A stretch of 64,000 nucleotides of DNA. It comes from Tepidamorphus sp. (lineage in GTDB: Bacteria; Pseudomonadota; Alphaproteobacteria; Rhizobiales; Tepidamorphaceae). Within the stretch, counting starts at the first letter, position 1. Each line of letters starts with the position of its first letter. Under the pieces are notes generated by a model. That model was not told the origin of the DNA, did not search any database, and worked only from the letters and a program-made list of their open reading frames with translations. Location: the NCBI GenBank assembly GCA_028280885.1, contig JANQKY010000073.1:1-64000 (forward strand). Direction: 5' to 3'. Positions 17,688 through 25,966 of this stretch are shown here, piece after piece. The translations under genes were made by a program, and so were the position numbers.

Positions 17688-18937
17688 ACCATATAGACGT
17701 CGCCCGATCCGCCGGTCCTGGCCGGATCGGTATTCTGATACTTGCGCAGTTCCAGCCGCGCCATCTGGTTGCGATGCACCTCGTCGGGGCCGTCGACGAT
17801 CCGGCAGACGCGGGCATAGGCATAGGCGTTCGCCATGATGTGGTCGGTGACGCCGCCGCCGCCGAAGGCCTGGATCGCCCAGTCGATCACCTGGCAGGCC
17901 GCCTTCGGCGCCGCCACCTTGATCATGGCGATCTCCATGCGCGCTTCCTTGTTGCCGACCGTGTCCATCATATAGGCCGCCTTCAGGGTCAGAAGCCGCG
18001 CCTGGTCGAGCAGGCTGCGCGATTCGGCGATCCGCTCCGACCAGATCGACTGCCGGGCGATCGGTCCGCCGAAGGCCTCGCGGTCCTCAAGCCGCCGGCA
18101 GGCCCGCTCCAGCGCCCGTTCGGCGACGCCGATGATGCGCATGCAGTGATGGATGCGCCCCGGGCCAAGCCGCCCCTGGGCGATCTCGAAGCCGCGCCCC
18201 TCGCCAAGCAGGATGTTGGAGGCCGGCACGCGGACATTGTCGAAGGTCATCTCCATGTGCCCGTGCGGCGCATCGTCGAAGCCGAAGACGGGCAGGTGGC
18301 GGATCGTGGTGATGCCCGGATGCGGCAGCGGCACCAGGATCATCGACTGCTGGCGGTGCCGGTCCGGATTGTCCGGATCGGTCTTGCCCATCAGGATCAG
18401 GATGCGGCAGCGCGGGTCGCCGGCGCCCGACGTCCACCATTTGCGGCCGTTGATGACATAGTCGTCGCCGTCGCGGCGGATTTCCGTCTGGATGTTGGTG
18501 GCATCGGAAGACGCGACGGCAGGCTCTGTCATCGAGAAGCCGGAGCGGATCTCGCCGGCAAGCAAAGGCTTAAGCCACTTTTCCTTGTGCTCGGGCGACC
18601 CGTAGCGGACCAGCACCTCCATATTGCCGGTATCGGGCGCCGAGCAGTTGAAGATCTCCGGGGCGAAATGGCTGCGGCCCATGATCTCGGCCAGCGGGGC
18701 GTATTCGAGGTTCGACAGGCCCGCGCCCGCGTCCGATTCGGGCAGGAACAGGTTCCACAGGCCCTCGTCGCGGGCGACCGCCTTCAATTCCTCAAGCTTC
18801 GGCAGCACCTTCCAGCGGTCGCCGCCTTCGTCGATCTCCGCATAAAGCGCCGGCTCGTTGGGATAGACATGCTCGGCCATGAAGCTGAGCAGGCGCTCGC
18901 GCAATTCCTTGGTTCGGGGACTGTAGTCGAAATCCAT
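17684..18937 (-). CDS. acyl-CoA dehydrogenase
   Basis: 417 residues with the standard FAD-dependent acyl-CoA dehydrogenase architecture: alpha N-domain, beta middle domain ([16 protein letters not shown], then [15 protein letters not shown]) and alpha C-domain ([19 protein letters not shown]). It resembles the FadE/ACAD11-like group acting on medium, long or branched acyl chains. It introduces a 2,3-double bond into acyl-CoA. The ATG is preceded by GGAGAGAGA. It is divergent from a MaoC-type hydratase, the next step of beta-oxidation, over tandem palindromic operators. Confidence 0.9.
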   Translation of the reverse strand: MDFDYSPRTKELRERLLSFMAEHVYPNEPALYAEIDEGGDRWKVLPKLEELKAVARDEGLWNLFLPESDAGAGLSNLEYAPLAEIMGRSHFAPEIFNCSAPDTGNMEVLVRYGSPEHKEKWLKPLLAGEIRSGFSMTEPAVASSDATNIQTEIRRDGDDYVINGRKWWTSGAGDPRCRILILMGKTDPDNPDRHRQQSMILVPLPHPGITTIRHLPVFGFDDAPHGHMEMTFDNVRVPASNILLGEGRGFEIAQGRLGPGRIHHCMRIIGVAERALERACRRLEDREAFGGPIARQSIWSERIAESRSLLDQARLLTLKAAYMMDTVGNKEARMEIAMIKVAAPKAACQVIDWAIQAFGGGGVTDHIMANAYAYARVCRIVDGPDEVHRNQMARLELRKYQNTDPARTGGSGDVYMV

Positions 18938-19011
18938 CTCTCTCTCCTCGGCCGCTATCGGTCCGGCAGGCGTCCTGCCTCTTTCGATGTCTCTCTGTAC
19001 AATGGATACTA

Positions 19012-19031
19012 ATTCAAACGCGCGTTTGAAT
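19012..19031. promoter_or_regulatory. TetR-type operator, perfect 20-base palindrome
   Basis: ATTCAAACGCGCGTTTGAAT is fully self-complementary. It lies in the intergenic region between the divergent acyl-CoA dehydrogenase and MaoC genes. The CAAAC...GTTTG core is the pattern bound by PsrA/FadR-type TetR regulators of fatty-acid genes. Confidence 0.82.
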
Positions 19032-19046
19032 CAAACACCTGTTTGA
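19031..19046. promoter_or_regulatory. second TetR-type operator half-overlapping the first
   Basis: TCAAACACCTGTTTGA has perfect 7-base arms around CC. Its centre is 17 bases from that of the first palindrome, and the two abut. This suggests two repressor dimers bound side by side, controlling both divergent promoters. Confidence 0.78.
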
Positions 19047-19162
19047 GTTAAATTCGCGATGCGGATCGAAATCGTTTCGGGAGTGGCGAAGGGCTGCGCT
19101 ATGGCTGTGCCGCGATTGAGCTCCGGCCGGAGGGCGGGCAGGCGAGCGAGGGGAGTGCAGAC

Positions 19163-19645
19163 ATGTCGAGGGAACCGGCAAGGCCGATCGTAACCCTGGC
19201 GGAGCTGCTGGCCATGGCCGGCGCGTTTTCGCGGCAGTCGGACTGGACGGTGATCGATCAGGCGATGATCGATGAATTCGCCGACATGATTGACGATCAC
19301 CAGTTCATCCATGTCGATCCGGAGCGGGCCCGGCAGACGCCGTTCGGCGGGACGGTGGCGCACGGGTTTCTGTCGCTGTCGGTGATGGGCGGGCTTGCCG
19401 GCGCGCTCGTCCCGGCGCTCGATAATCAGACGATGAGCATCAATTACGGCTTCGACCGCATCCGATTCGTCGCCCCGGTGCGATCGGGAGGCCGGGTGCG
19501 CGCCGATGTGTCGCTCGTTGACGCGAACGTGAACGACAAGGGCTATGTCGCCCTGACCTACGCCTGCGCCCTGCAGGTGGAGGGCGAAGACAGGCCGGCG
19601 ATCGCCGCGGACTGGCTGGTGCGGCTGTATTTTTCCGATCCGTGA
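19163..19645 (+). CDS. MaoC family enoyl-CoA hydratase
   Basis: 160 residues, a single hotdog-fold MaoC domain. The hydratase-2 motif is present: ADMIDDHQFIHVD (Asp45, His50) followed by FGGTVAHGFLSLS. It hydrates trans-2-enoyl-CoA, giving (R)-3-hydroxyacyl-CoA, the step after acyl-CoA dehydrogenation. The ATG lies behind GCGAGGGGAGTGCAGAC. Its divergent pairing with the acyl-CoA dehydrogenase across shared operators implies coordinated expression. Confidence 0.9.
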   Translation: MSREPARPIVTLAELLAMAGAFSRQSDWTVIDQAMIDEFADMIDDHQFIHVDPERARQTPFGGTVAHGFLSLSVMGGLAGALVPALDNQTMSINYGFDRIRFVAPVRSGGRVRADVSLVDANVNDKGYVALTYACALQVEGEDRPAIAADWLVRLYFSDP

Positions 19646-19712
19646 TCGCCTCGCGGTCACCGCCGTCTTGAACGCCCCCCGTTCCGGCGGCGCCCCGCGC
19701 CCGCTACTCTGG

Positions 19713-19727
19713 AATTATTCGATAGTT
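19713..19727. promoter_or_regulatory. candidate Rrf2 operator
   Basis: AATTATTCGATAGTT is an imperfect inverted repeat (AATTAT / ATAGTT around TCG), 79 bases upstream of the Rrf2 start. A TATACT hexamer follows at 19733-19738 and could be a -10 element. Autoregulation is plausible for this family; the site is unproven. Confidence 0.4.
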
Positions 19728-19805
19728 CTCCCTATACTGTCGGCATGTCCCCCGCCCAGGTCGCGCGCACGATTTCAATCCGCGACCCTGATAGAGGCTC
19801 GACAC

Positions 19806-20258
19806 ATGCGTCTGACCAAACAGACCGGATATGCTCTTAGAATTTTGATCCAGTGCGCCCTGAACGAGGGGCGGTCTTCGACCGTGGCCGAGGTCGCCCG
19901 TCAGCAGCACATCACGGAGCACAACGTTTTCAAGATCGTACCGATCCTCGTCGAAGGCGGTTTTCTCGAGACGTCGCGCGGCCGCGGCGGCGGCATCCGC
20001 CTGGCCAAGACGGCCGATGAGATTCGCATCGGCGACGTCGTCCGGGTGACCGAGGAAACCCATATCCAGGCCGACTGCTTCGGCGGTGGCGCCGACTGCG
20101 CCATCCGGCCGGTCGCGCCGATCAACCGGATCCTCGGCGACGCGCTCGGCGCTTTCGTCGAGGTGCTCGATCAGCACACGCTGGCCGATATCGTCAGCGC
20201 CCGCCCCGTGATGGGCGGCGGCAATCCCGTGCTCGAGGCGCTCGCCCCGATTTCCTGA
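19806..20258 (+). CDS. Rrf2 family regulator (NsrR-like) with a missing cluster cysteine
   Basis: 150 residues, normal length. The winged HTH (RLTKQTGYALRILIQCAL, then VAEVARQQHITEHNVFKIV) is NsrR-like, as is RGRGGGIRLAK in the wing. NsrR binds a nitric-oxide-sensitive Fe-S cluster through three cysteines in a C-x(4-6)-C-x5-C segment. Here Cys91 and Cys98 are present (DCFGGGADC), but the third position is Ala104 (RPVAPINRIL). Cys17 is also present. It may therefore bind a cluster differently or sense something else. Start ATG 19806 is the conserved family start. Confidence 0.88.
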   Translation: MRLTKQTGYALRILIQCALNEGRSSTVAEVARQQHITEHNVFKIVPILVEGGFLETSRGRGGGIRLAKTADEIRIGDVVRVTEETHIQADCFGGGADCAIRPVAPINRILGDALGAFVEVLDQHTLADIVSARPVMGGGNPVLEALAPIS

Positions 20259-20486
20259 CGACCCTTTCCTCACGCCCCTTTCCAGACGCCCCTATTTCCA
20301 GACGGCGGCGCCTGCCTGTAAACCGATTGAATGGATTATGGCGCCCGGATCGGATTTCGGTCCGTGTCCGGCCATGTTCGTCCTGGCCGCGCATACCCGC
20401 TATCGCCGGCATGCGGTTGGCCTTGCCGTTACGGTGACCTATAACCGTTGCCGGAACACAGGCAGGTATCAGTACGGAGATCGGGT

Positions 20487-21656
20487 ATGACGGCATGCAT
20501 CGTCGGCTGGGCGCATTCGCCCTTTGGCAAGCTCGAGGGCGAGAGCGTCGAATCGCTGATCGTCGCGGTTGCGGGCGATGCCCTTGCACATGCAGGTATC
20601 GCGCCCGGCGATGTCGACGAGATCGTGCTCGGCCATTTCAACGGCGGCTTCTCCGCCCAGGACTTCACCGCCTCGCTGATCCTGCAGGCAAGCGACGATC
20701 TGCGCTTCAAGCCGGCGACCCGGGTCGAGAATGCCTGCGCCACGGGCTCGGCCGCCGTGCATCAGGGCATCAAGACGATCCGGGCCGGCACCGCGAAGGT
20801 GGTGCTGGTCGTCGGCGTCGAGCAGATGACCGCGACGCCGGGACCGGAAATCGGCAACATCCTGCTCAAGGCCTCCTACCTGCCCGAGGACGGCGATACG
20901 CCGGCGGGCTTTGCCGGCGTGTTCGGCAAGATCGCCCATAACTATTTCCAGCGCTGGGGCGATCAGTCCGATGCGCTGGCCAAGATCGCCGCCAAGAACC
21001 ACAGGAACGGCGTCAACAACCCCTACGCCCAGATGCGCAAGGATCTCGGCTACGATTTCTGCCGCACCGAGAGCGAGAAGAACCCCTATGTCGCCGGTCC
21101 GCTGAAGCGCACCGACTGCTCGCTGGTCTCCGACGGCGCCGCCGCGCTCGTGCTGGCGGATACGCAGACCGCGTTGCAACTCGACTGGGCGATCGCCTTC
21201 CGGGCCGCCGCCCATGTCCAGGATTTCCTGCCGATGTCGAAGCGCGACATCCTGAAGTTCGAGGGCGGCGCAGAGGCCTGGCGCCGCGCGCTCGCAGAGG
21301 CCGGCGTCGCAATCGACGATCTGTCCTTCGTCGAGACGCATGACTGTTTCACCATTGCCGAACTGATCGAGTACGAGGCGATGGGACTTGCCGCCGAAGG
21401 CCAGGGCGCGGCGGTCGCGCTGGAAGGCCAGACCGAGATCGGCGGCCGGCTGCCGGTCAATCCCTCCGGCGGCCTGAAGGCGAAGGGCCATCCGATCGGC
21501 GCGACCGGCGTCTCCATGCACGCGCTCACCGCCATGCAGCTTACCGGCACGGCGCCCGAGGGCATGCAGGTCGACGGCGCAACGCTTGGCGGCATCTTCA
21601 ACATGGGCGGCGCGGCGGTCGCCAACTATGTCTCGGTGCTCGAGCGCATCAAGTAG
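20487..21656 (+). CDS. thiolase family protein (SCP2/acetyl-CoA acetyltransferase type)
   Basis: 389 residues. The nucleophile cysteine is Cys84 in ENACATGS, HDCF lies at 285-288, and the C-terminal GGLKAKGHPIGATG carries His335. HDCF in place of the classical NEAF places it with SCP2-like thiolases. These cleave 3-ketoacyl-CoA of bulky or branched substrates and often pair with a Zn-ribbon/OB-fold (DUF35) protein, which is not seen nearby. Start ATG 20487 follows CGGAGATCGGGT. With the MaoC, acyl-CoA dehydrogenase and SDR genes around it, it supplies the last step of a beta-oxidation-like set. The 228 bases before it show no clear element. Confidence 0.88.
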   Translation: MTACIVGWAHSPFGKLEGESVESLIVAVAGDALAHAGIAPGDVDEIVLGHFNGGFSAQDFTASLILQASDDLRFKPATRVENACATGSAAVHQGIKTIRAGTAKVVLVVGVEQMTATPGPEIGNILLKASYLPEDGDTPAGFAGVFGKIAHNYFQRWGDQSDALAKIAAKNHRNGVNNPYAQMRKDLGYDFCRTESEKNPYVAGPLKRTDCSLVSDGAAALVLADTQTALQLDWAIAFRAAAHVQDFLPMSKRDILKFEGGAEAWRRALAEAGVAIDDLSFVETHDCFTIAELIEYEAMGLAAEGQGAAVALEGQTEIGGRLPVNPSGGLKAKGHPIGATGVSMHALTAMQLTGTAPEGMQVDGATLGGIFNMGGAAVANYVSVLERIK

Positions 21657-21690
21657 TCGATCCGGATCGGCGCGGACAGGCTGCGCGCCG

Positions 21691-23034
21691 TCAGCCGACC
21701 CGGTTCCCCGAAATCGTCAGCTCCGGATAGGCGTCCGCGCCACCCGTGGCGAGATCGCCGGTGACGACCTCCTCCCAGCGCGTGCCGACGATTGCCGCCT
21801 GCGTTATCTCAGACATCACGTTGTCGGTGATGGCCGTGTTGCGGATGCCCTCGACCACCGAGACCATGAAGCCGTAGGGCGCGCCACGGACGATATTGTT
21901 CGCCGCGGCGACGTTGCGCAGATAGGGCCCGTAGCCGAGCGCGAAACCGGCCTGTTCCGCGTTTTCGACGACGTTGCCGGTCACCGCCGTGTCGCCGGCG
22001 GCATAAATGCCGACACCGCGCCGCTCCGGCAGGTCGCCGATCCGCAGGTTGCGGACGAGATTGCCCGAAACGGTCGCCAGATGGCCGTTTTCGTTGAGAT
22101 TGGTGACGGACAGCCCGGTAAGCGCGGTGTCGACGATGTTGTCGGCGACGACGGCGCCGGTGAAGCCGAACTCGACATAGAGCGCCACTTCGCCGAGATC
22201 GGCGCATTGGTTGCCGGTGACCATCACATTGGTGCCGGCATTGACCCGGACGGCCGAATAGGCGCAGTCGCTGATCCGGTTTCCCGAAACCGTGACGCCG
22301 CCGCCGCGAAACACCAGGATGCCGTTGCCGTATTGCCCGCTTCCCCCGGAGCGGTTGTGGATGCCGGTAACCCGATTGCCGGAAATCCGGGCGCCGTCAT
22401 GCTGCTGCGTCGATTGCCAGACCAGGATGCCGTTGTCGCCGCAATCGGTGACCTCGTTATCGACGATGTCGAGATCGCGCCCGTCAAGCGAGAACACGGC
22501 GCCGTCGCGCGCATTGGCGATCCGGCAGCCGGCGATCCGTCCGCCGCAGCGGTTAAGCGCGATACCGTTCGACCAGCTGTTCTCGACCACGCAGGCCCGC
22601 AGGTCGACCCGCGCGACATCGTCGAAGACGAGGAGGCCGTCGGCATCGCCCGTGTCGCGGGCAACGCCGTCGAAGACGACGCCGTCAAGCAGGACGATAT
22701 CCGTGCCGCGCGCGGTGGCGAGCGGGCCGGTTCCGTTGAGGACCAGCCGCGACGCGCCGGGAACGCCGGAGATCCGCGTGCCGTTGCCAAGATCCAGGCC
22801 GCTTGCCAGATAGCGGCCCGGCGGCAGCAGCAGCGGCGTTTCGGCGACCCGCGTCGCATCGATCGCCCGCTGCAGCGCCGCGCTCTGATCGGTGTCGGAA
22901 TTCGCCATGATGCCGTAGTGGGCCGCATCGACGCCGAGGCCTTGCGCAAAGGCGTCGGCCGGCCCGATGACCGGAACGGCGCCGAACGCTGCCGCGCCCG
23001 CGAGCATCCGGCGGCGGGATATCCGTTCGCTCAT
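21691..23034 (-). CDS. Tat-exported right-handed beta-helix protein (TIGR03808-like)
   Basis: 447 residues. A twin-arginine signal (SRRRMLAGAAAFGAVPV) is followed by repeated short motifs of the type ISGNRVTG, VSGNRISDC, VTGNQCADLG and VSGNLVRNL. That is the parallel beta-helix pattern of pectate-lyase-like proteins. It matches the TIGR03808 'Tat-translocated repetitive protein' family known from Hyphomicrobiales. The cargo is folded before export to the periplasm. No enzymatic residues can be assigned. It is convergent with the thiolase, 34 bases away. Confidence 0.85.
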   Translation of the reverse strand: MSERISRRRMLAGAAAFGAVPVIGPADAFAQGLGVDAAHYGIMANSDTDQSAALQRAIDATRVAETPLLLPPGRYLASGLDLGNGTRISGVPGASRLVLNGTGPLATARGTDIVLLDGVVFDGVARDTGDADGLLVFDDVARVDLRACVVENSWSNGIALNRCGGRIAGCRIANARDGAVFSLDGRDLDIVDNEVTDCGDNGILVWQSTQQHDGARISGNRVTGIHNRSGGSGQYGNGILVFRGGGVTVSGNRISDCAYSAVRVNAGTNVMVTGNQCADLGEVALYVEFGFTGAVVADNIVDTALTGLSVTNLNENGHLATVSGNLVRNLRIGDLPERRGVGIYAAGDTAVTGNVVENAEQAGFALGYGPYLRNVAAANNIVRGAPYGFMVSVVEGIRNTAITDNVMSEITQAAIVGTRWEEVVTGDLATGGADAYPELTISGNRVG

Positions 23035-23216
23035 GTCCTCACGCCCCGACCTGTCATCGGCTGCCCGTTTCCCTTGCAGACCTATAGCGCGGGGACGGCG
23101 GTTCGACCAAATCGTGCGATCCGCTCATGGGAGGCCACCGCCTTGCGCATTCGACATGGAGGGGACGAGCACGTAATCCGTGTGCCCTGAACAGGGCAAC
23201 CCGAAGGGAATCAGAA

Positions 23217-23981
23217 ATGGATGAGATCAGGGACAAGGTCGTGGTGCTCACGGGTGCGAGCCGGGGCATTGGCGCAGCCGCCGCCCGCGACTTCGCGGCG
23301 ATGGGGGCAAAGCTCGTGCTCGTGGCGCGCAGCGGGGCGGAGATTTCGGCCCTGGCCGACGAGATCACCGCCTCGGGCGGCGCGGCGATCGCCCGCACCG
23401 GCGACGTCACGGTCTTCGCGGACATGGAGGCCGCCGTCGGCACGGCGCTTGCGCAGTTCGGCCGCCTCGATGTCCTCGTCAACAATGCCGGCGTCATCGA
23501 GCCGATCGCCCGGCTGGGCGAGTCCGACCCGGATGCCTGGTCGCATGCTGCCGATATCAACTACAAGGGCGTCTATAACGGCCTGCGCGCGGCGATCCCG
23601 CCGATGTGCGAGCAGGGCGCAGGCGTCATCGTCAACGTCTCGTCGGGCGCCGCCACCAGCCCGCTGGAGGGCTGGAGCCACTACTGTTCGTCGAAGGCCG
23701 CCGCGCTGATGCTGACCCGCTGCGCGGATGCGGAATATCGCGACGCCGGCATCCGCGTCGTCGGCATGAGCCCCGGTACGGTCGCAACCGACATGCAGGT
23801 CCGGATCAAGGCCTCGGGCGTCAACCCGGTGAGCCAGCTCGATCCCGCCGTGCATATTCCCGCCGACTGGGCGGCGCGGGCGATCGTCTGGCTGTGCACG
23901 CAGGCGGCGGCGGATTTCGCCGGGACCGATCTCAGCCTGCGCGACGAGACCAACCGCCGCCGGATCGGGTTGATCGAATAG
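23217..23981 (+). CDS. SDR family oxidoreductase
   Basis: 254 residues, a classical short-chain dehydrogenase. The cofactor motif is TGASRGIG (12-19), NNAG lies at 89-92, and the catalytic residues are Ser143, Tyr156 and Lys160 (YCSSK). ARSG after strand 2, with Arg rather than Asp at the specificity position, leans towards NADP. It probably oxidises or reduces a hydroxy/keto group in the same peripheral pathway as the thiolase and P450. Start ATG 23217 follows GAAGGGAATCAGAA. Confidence 0.88.
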   Translation: MDEIRDKVVVLTGASRGIGAAAARDFAAMGAKLVLVARSGAEISALADEITASGGAAIARTGDVTVFADMEAAVGTALAQFGRLDVLVNNAGVIEPIARLGESDPDAWSHAADINYKGVYNGLRAAIPPMCEQGAGVIVNVSSGAATSPLEGWSHYCSSKAAALMLTRCADAEYRDAGIRVVGMSPGTVATDMQVRIKASGVNPVSQLDPAVHIPADWAARAIVWLCTQAAADFAGTDLSLRDETNRRRIGLIE

Positions 23982-24003
23982 AGCCCGGAGCAGGGGAGGA
24001 CCC

Positions 24004-24540
24004 TCAGGAGCCGTCCTCGACGCTCTCCAGGTTTTGCATCAGCCGGGCGAGCATGCCGGTGAGCTGGACCACCTCGGCTTCGGTAAACCCGTTAAGCAGC
24101 CGCTTCTGCAGGCCAAGCGAGACGGGCAGGATGTCCGCGTGCAGCGCGTGCCCCGCCTCCGTCAGGCGCCAGGTGCGGCTCAGGGCATGGCGCTGCGGCC
24201 GGTTCGGCACCGCCAGGCCGGCTTTTTCCAGCCGTCCGAAGGCGCGGCTGACGGCCGCCTTGTCGATGCCGATGACCCGGCTCGCATGGCCGACGGTCGC
24301 ATCGGGCTCGCGGGTCAGCATGACCAGCATCCGCCAGTCGACGACGCCGATGCCGAAGCGGTCCTGATAGATCCGCGCCGCGGTCCGCGTATAGCGATTG
24401 GCGGCGAACACCAGCGCGACGGAGGGCGAGCGCGAGAAGCTGAGCGTCGTCCGCGTCTCGCCCCGGCCCTCGTCGTCGGGCGGGTGGTCGACGCAGACCA
24501 GAAACATGTCGTCTGAAAGCGCTGGTGAAAGATCCGGCAT
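24004..24540 (-). CDS. MarR family regulator
   Basis: 178 residues from ATG 24540; the reading frame stays open far upstream, but that part lies opposite the P450 gene and is not a gene. The winged HTH includes VVDWRMLVMLTREPDATVGH then IDKAAVSRAFGRLEKAGLAV, with the wing at RTWRLTEAGHAL. The N-terminal extension of about 35 residues is Asp/Ser-rich. It is divergent from the P450, with two TGTTG-N6-CAACA sites between them, so it probably controls itself and the P450 in response to an aromatic or lipophilic ligand. Confidence 0.88.
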   Translation of the reverse strand: MPDLSPALSDDMFLVCVDHPPDDEGRGETRTTLSFSRSPSVALVFAANRYTRTAARIYQDRFGIGVVDWRMLVMLTREPDATVGHASRVIGIDKAAVSRAFGRLEKAGLAVPNRPQRHALSRTWRLTEAGHALHADILPVSLGLQKRLLNGFTEAEVVQLTGMLARLMQNLESVEDGS

Positions 24541-24594
24541 TGTCGGTCCCCTGCTGCGGCCACGGCCGGAGTGGCTTCGCGATATCAGAATTGC

Positions 24595-24610
24595 TGTTGA
24601 CTCGGCAACA
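24595..24610. promoter_or_regulatory. MarR-type operator 1
   Basis: TGTTGACTCGGCAACA: arms TGTTG/CAACA around six bases. It lies 55 bases upstream of the MarR start. Confidence 0.72.
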
Positions 24611-24623
24611 CTCCTGCGGCATC

Positions 24624-24639
24624 TGTTGACTTGACAACA
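24624..24639. promoter_or_regulatory. MarR-type operator 2
   Basis: TGTTGACTTGACAACA, extended by C/G to CTGTTG...CAACAG. It is a second copy 29 bases from the first and upstream of the P450. Both share GTTGACT-N3-CAAC with the sites at 33281-33317. Confidence 0.75.
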
Positions 24640-24690
24640 GAAAGATAGCGGCAGCCGGGTATCCGGTACCGTGCACAGGAGGAGGAGACG

Positions 24691-25959
24691 ATGACGCGTT
24701 TGACGTCGTCCTGGGACATTCCCGACGTTGCGGCGCCGGTCTCGGATTTCGGCAAGACCTACCGGCCGTTCGCGCATGAGGGCATGTATGATTTCTTCAA
24801 GGCCGCGCGGCGCGAGGAGCCGGTCTTCTATTGCCCGGAGATCGGCTACTGGGTGGTGACGCGGCGCAAGGACATCCTGCCGATCTTCCGCGATCCCGAC
24901 CGCTTCTCCGCCTCGATCGCGCTCTCCCCCGTCACGCCCTTTCCCGACGCGATGGTGCGCTATCTGCAGGAAAACGGCTTCGGCGCCGAGCAGACGCAGG
25001 TCAATTGCGACCGTCCCAAGCACACCCGCGTCCGCCAGGTGGCCGCGCAGTTCCTCAACATGAAGGTGTTCCACTCCTACGAGCCGCAGATCCGCGCGCT
25101 CGTCACCGACTATGTCGAGGGGCTGAAAGGCCGCAACCGGGTCGATATCGTCGATGCGATGACCTACGAGCTGCCCGCCCGGGTGCTGTTCCTTTTGATG
25201 GGCATTCCCGATTCGGAGGCCCGCAAGATCAAGGAATGGGCCGACAACCGCCTGCTGATGACCTTCGGCAAGCTCAGCGAGGCGGAACTTCTGGAGGCCG
25301 GCAAGGGGCTGCTCGATTTCTGGAAATACTGCCAGCGCATGATCGAGGACCGGCAGGCTGAGCCCAGGAACGACTATGCCAGCAAGCTGCTGGAGGTGCG
25401 CGACGGCGACGATTCCGTCCTCACTCTGAACGAGGCCGCCTCGCTGGTCTTCGGCGTCCTGCTCGCCGGCCACGAGACGACCACCAACGGGCTCAACAAC
25501 GTCCTCCTGGAACTGTTGCGTCACCGCGATCAGTGGGAGCGGCTCGTCGCCGAGCCCGATCTGATCCCGAATGCGGTCGAGGAGGGCCTGCGCTTTTCCT
25601 CCTCCGTCATCGCCTGGCGCCGCCGGGCGCTCGAGGATGTCGAGATCGGCGGCGTGGCGATCCCGAAGGGCTCGAACATCCTGGTCGCGCTCGGCTCGGC
25701 CAATCACGACGAGAGCCAGTTTGAGGACCCGGAGGTCTTCGACGTTGCCCGCAAGAACGCCCGCGAGCACATCGCCTTTGGCAACGGCATCCATTTCTGC
25801 ATCGGCGCGCCGCTGGCCCGCCTGGAGATCCGCATCGTCCTGGAAACGCTGACGAAGACCTTCCCGAACATGCGGCTGGTCCCCCAGCAGCGGCTCGACT
25901 GGGTTGAGACGATCGCCTTCCGCGGACCGGTGCGGCTGATGGTCGACCTGGAGGGGTAG
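24691..25959 (+). CDS. cytochrome P450
   Basis: 422 residues, a soluble bacterial class I P450. The heme-binding loop FGNGIHFCIGAPLARLE has Cys370 as thiolate ligand. The I-helix oxygen-activation motif is AGHETTTN (259-266) and ExxR is Glu298/Arg301. It hydroxylates a hydrophobic substrate and needs an electron-transfer chain (ferredoxin and reductase), which is not encoded nearby. GGAGGAGGAGACG precedes the ATG. It is controlled by the divergent MarR gene and sits next to the SDR and thiolase genes, suggesting terpenoid, steroid, fatty acid or aromatic turnover. Confidence 0.93.
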   Translation: MTRLTSSWDIPDVAAPVSDFGKTYRPFAHEGMYDFFKAARREEPVFYCPEIGYWVVTRRKDILPIFRDPDRFSASIALSPVTPFPDAMVRYLQENGFGAEQTQVNCDRPKHTRVRQVAAQFLNMKVFHSYEPQIRALVTDYVEGLKGRNRVDIVDAMTYELPARVLFLLMGIPDSEARKIKEWADNRLLMTFGKLSEAELLEAGKGLLDFWKYCQRMIEDRQAEPRNDYASKLLEVRDGDDSVLTLNEAASLVFGVLLAGHETTTNGLNNVLLELLRHRDQWERLVAEPDLIPNAVEEGLRFSSSVIAWRRRALEDVEIGGVAIPKGSNILVALGSANHDESQFEDPEVFDVARKNAREHIAFGNGIHFCIGAPLARLEIRIVLETLTKTFPNMRLVPQQRLDWVETIAFRGPVRLMVDLEG

Positions 25960-25966
25960 GGCGGCG

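Noticed and set aside
24541..25794. Upstream extension of the MarR frame
   Set aside because: It is antisense to the P450 gene; the MarR domain starts cleanly at 24540, with operators just upstream.
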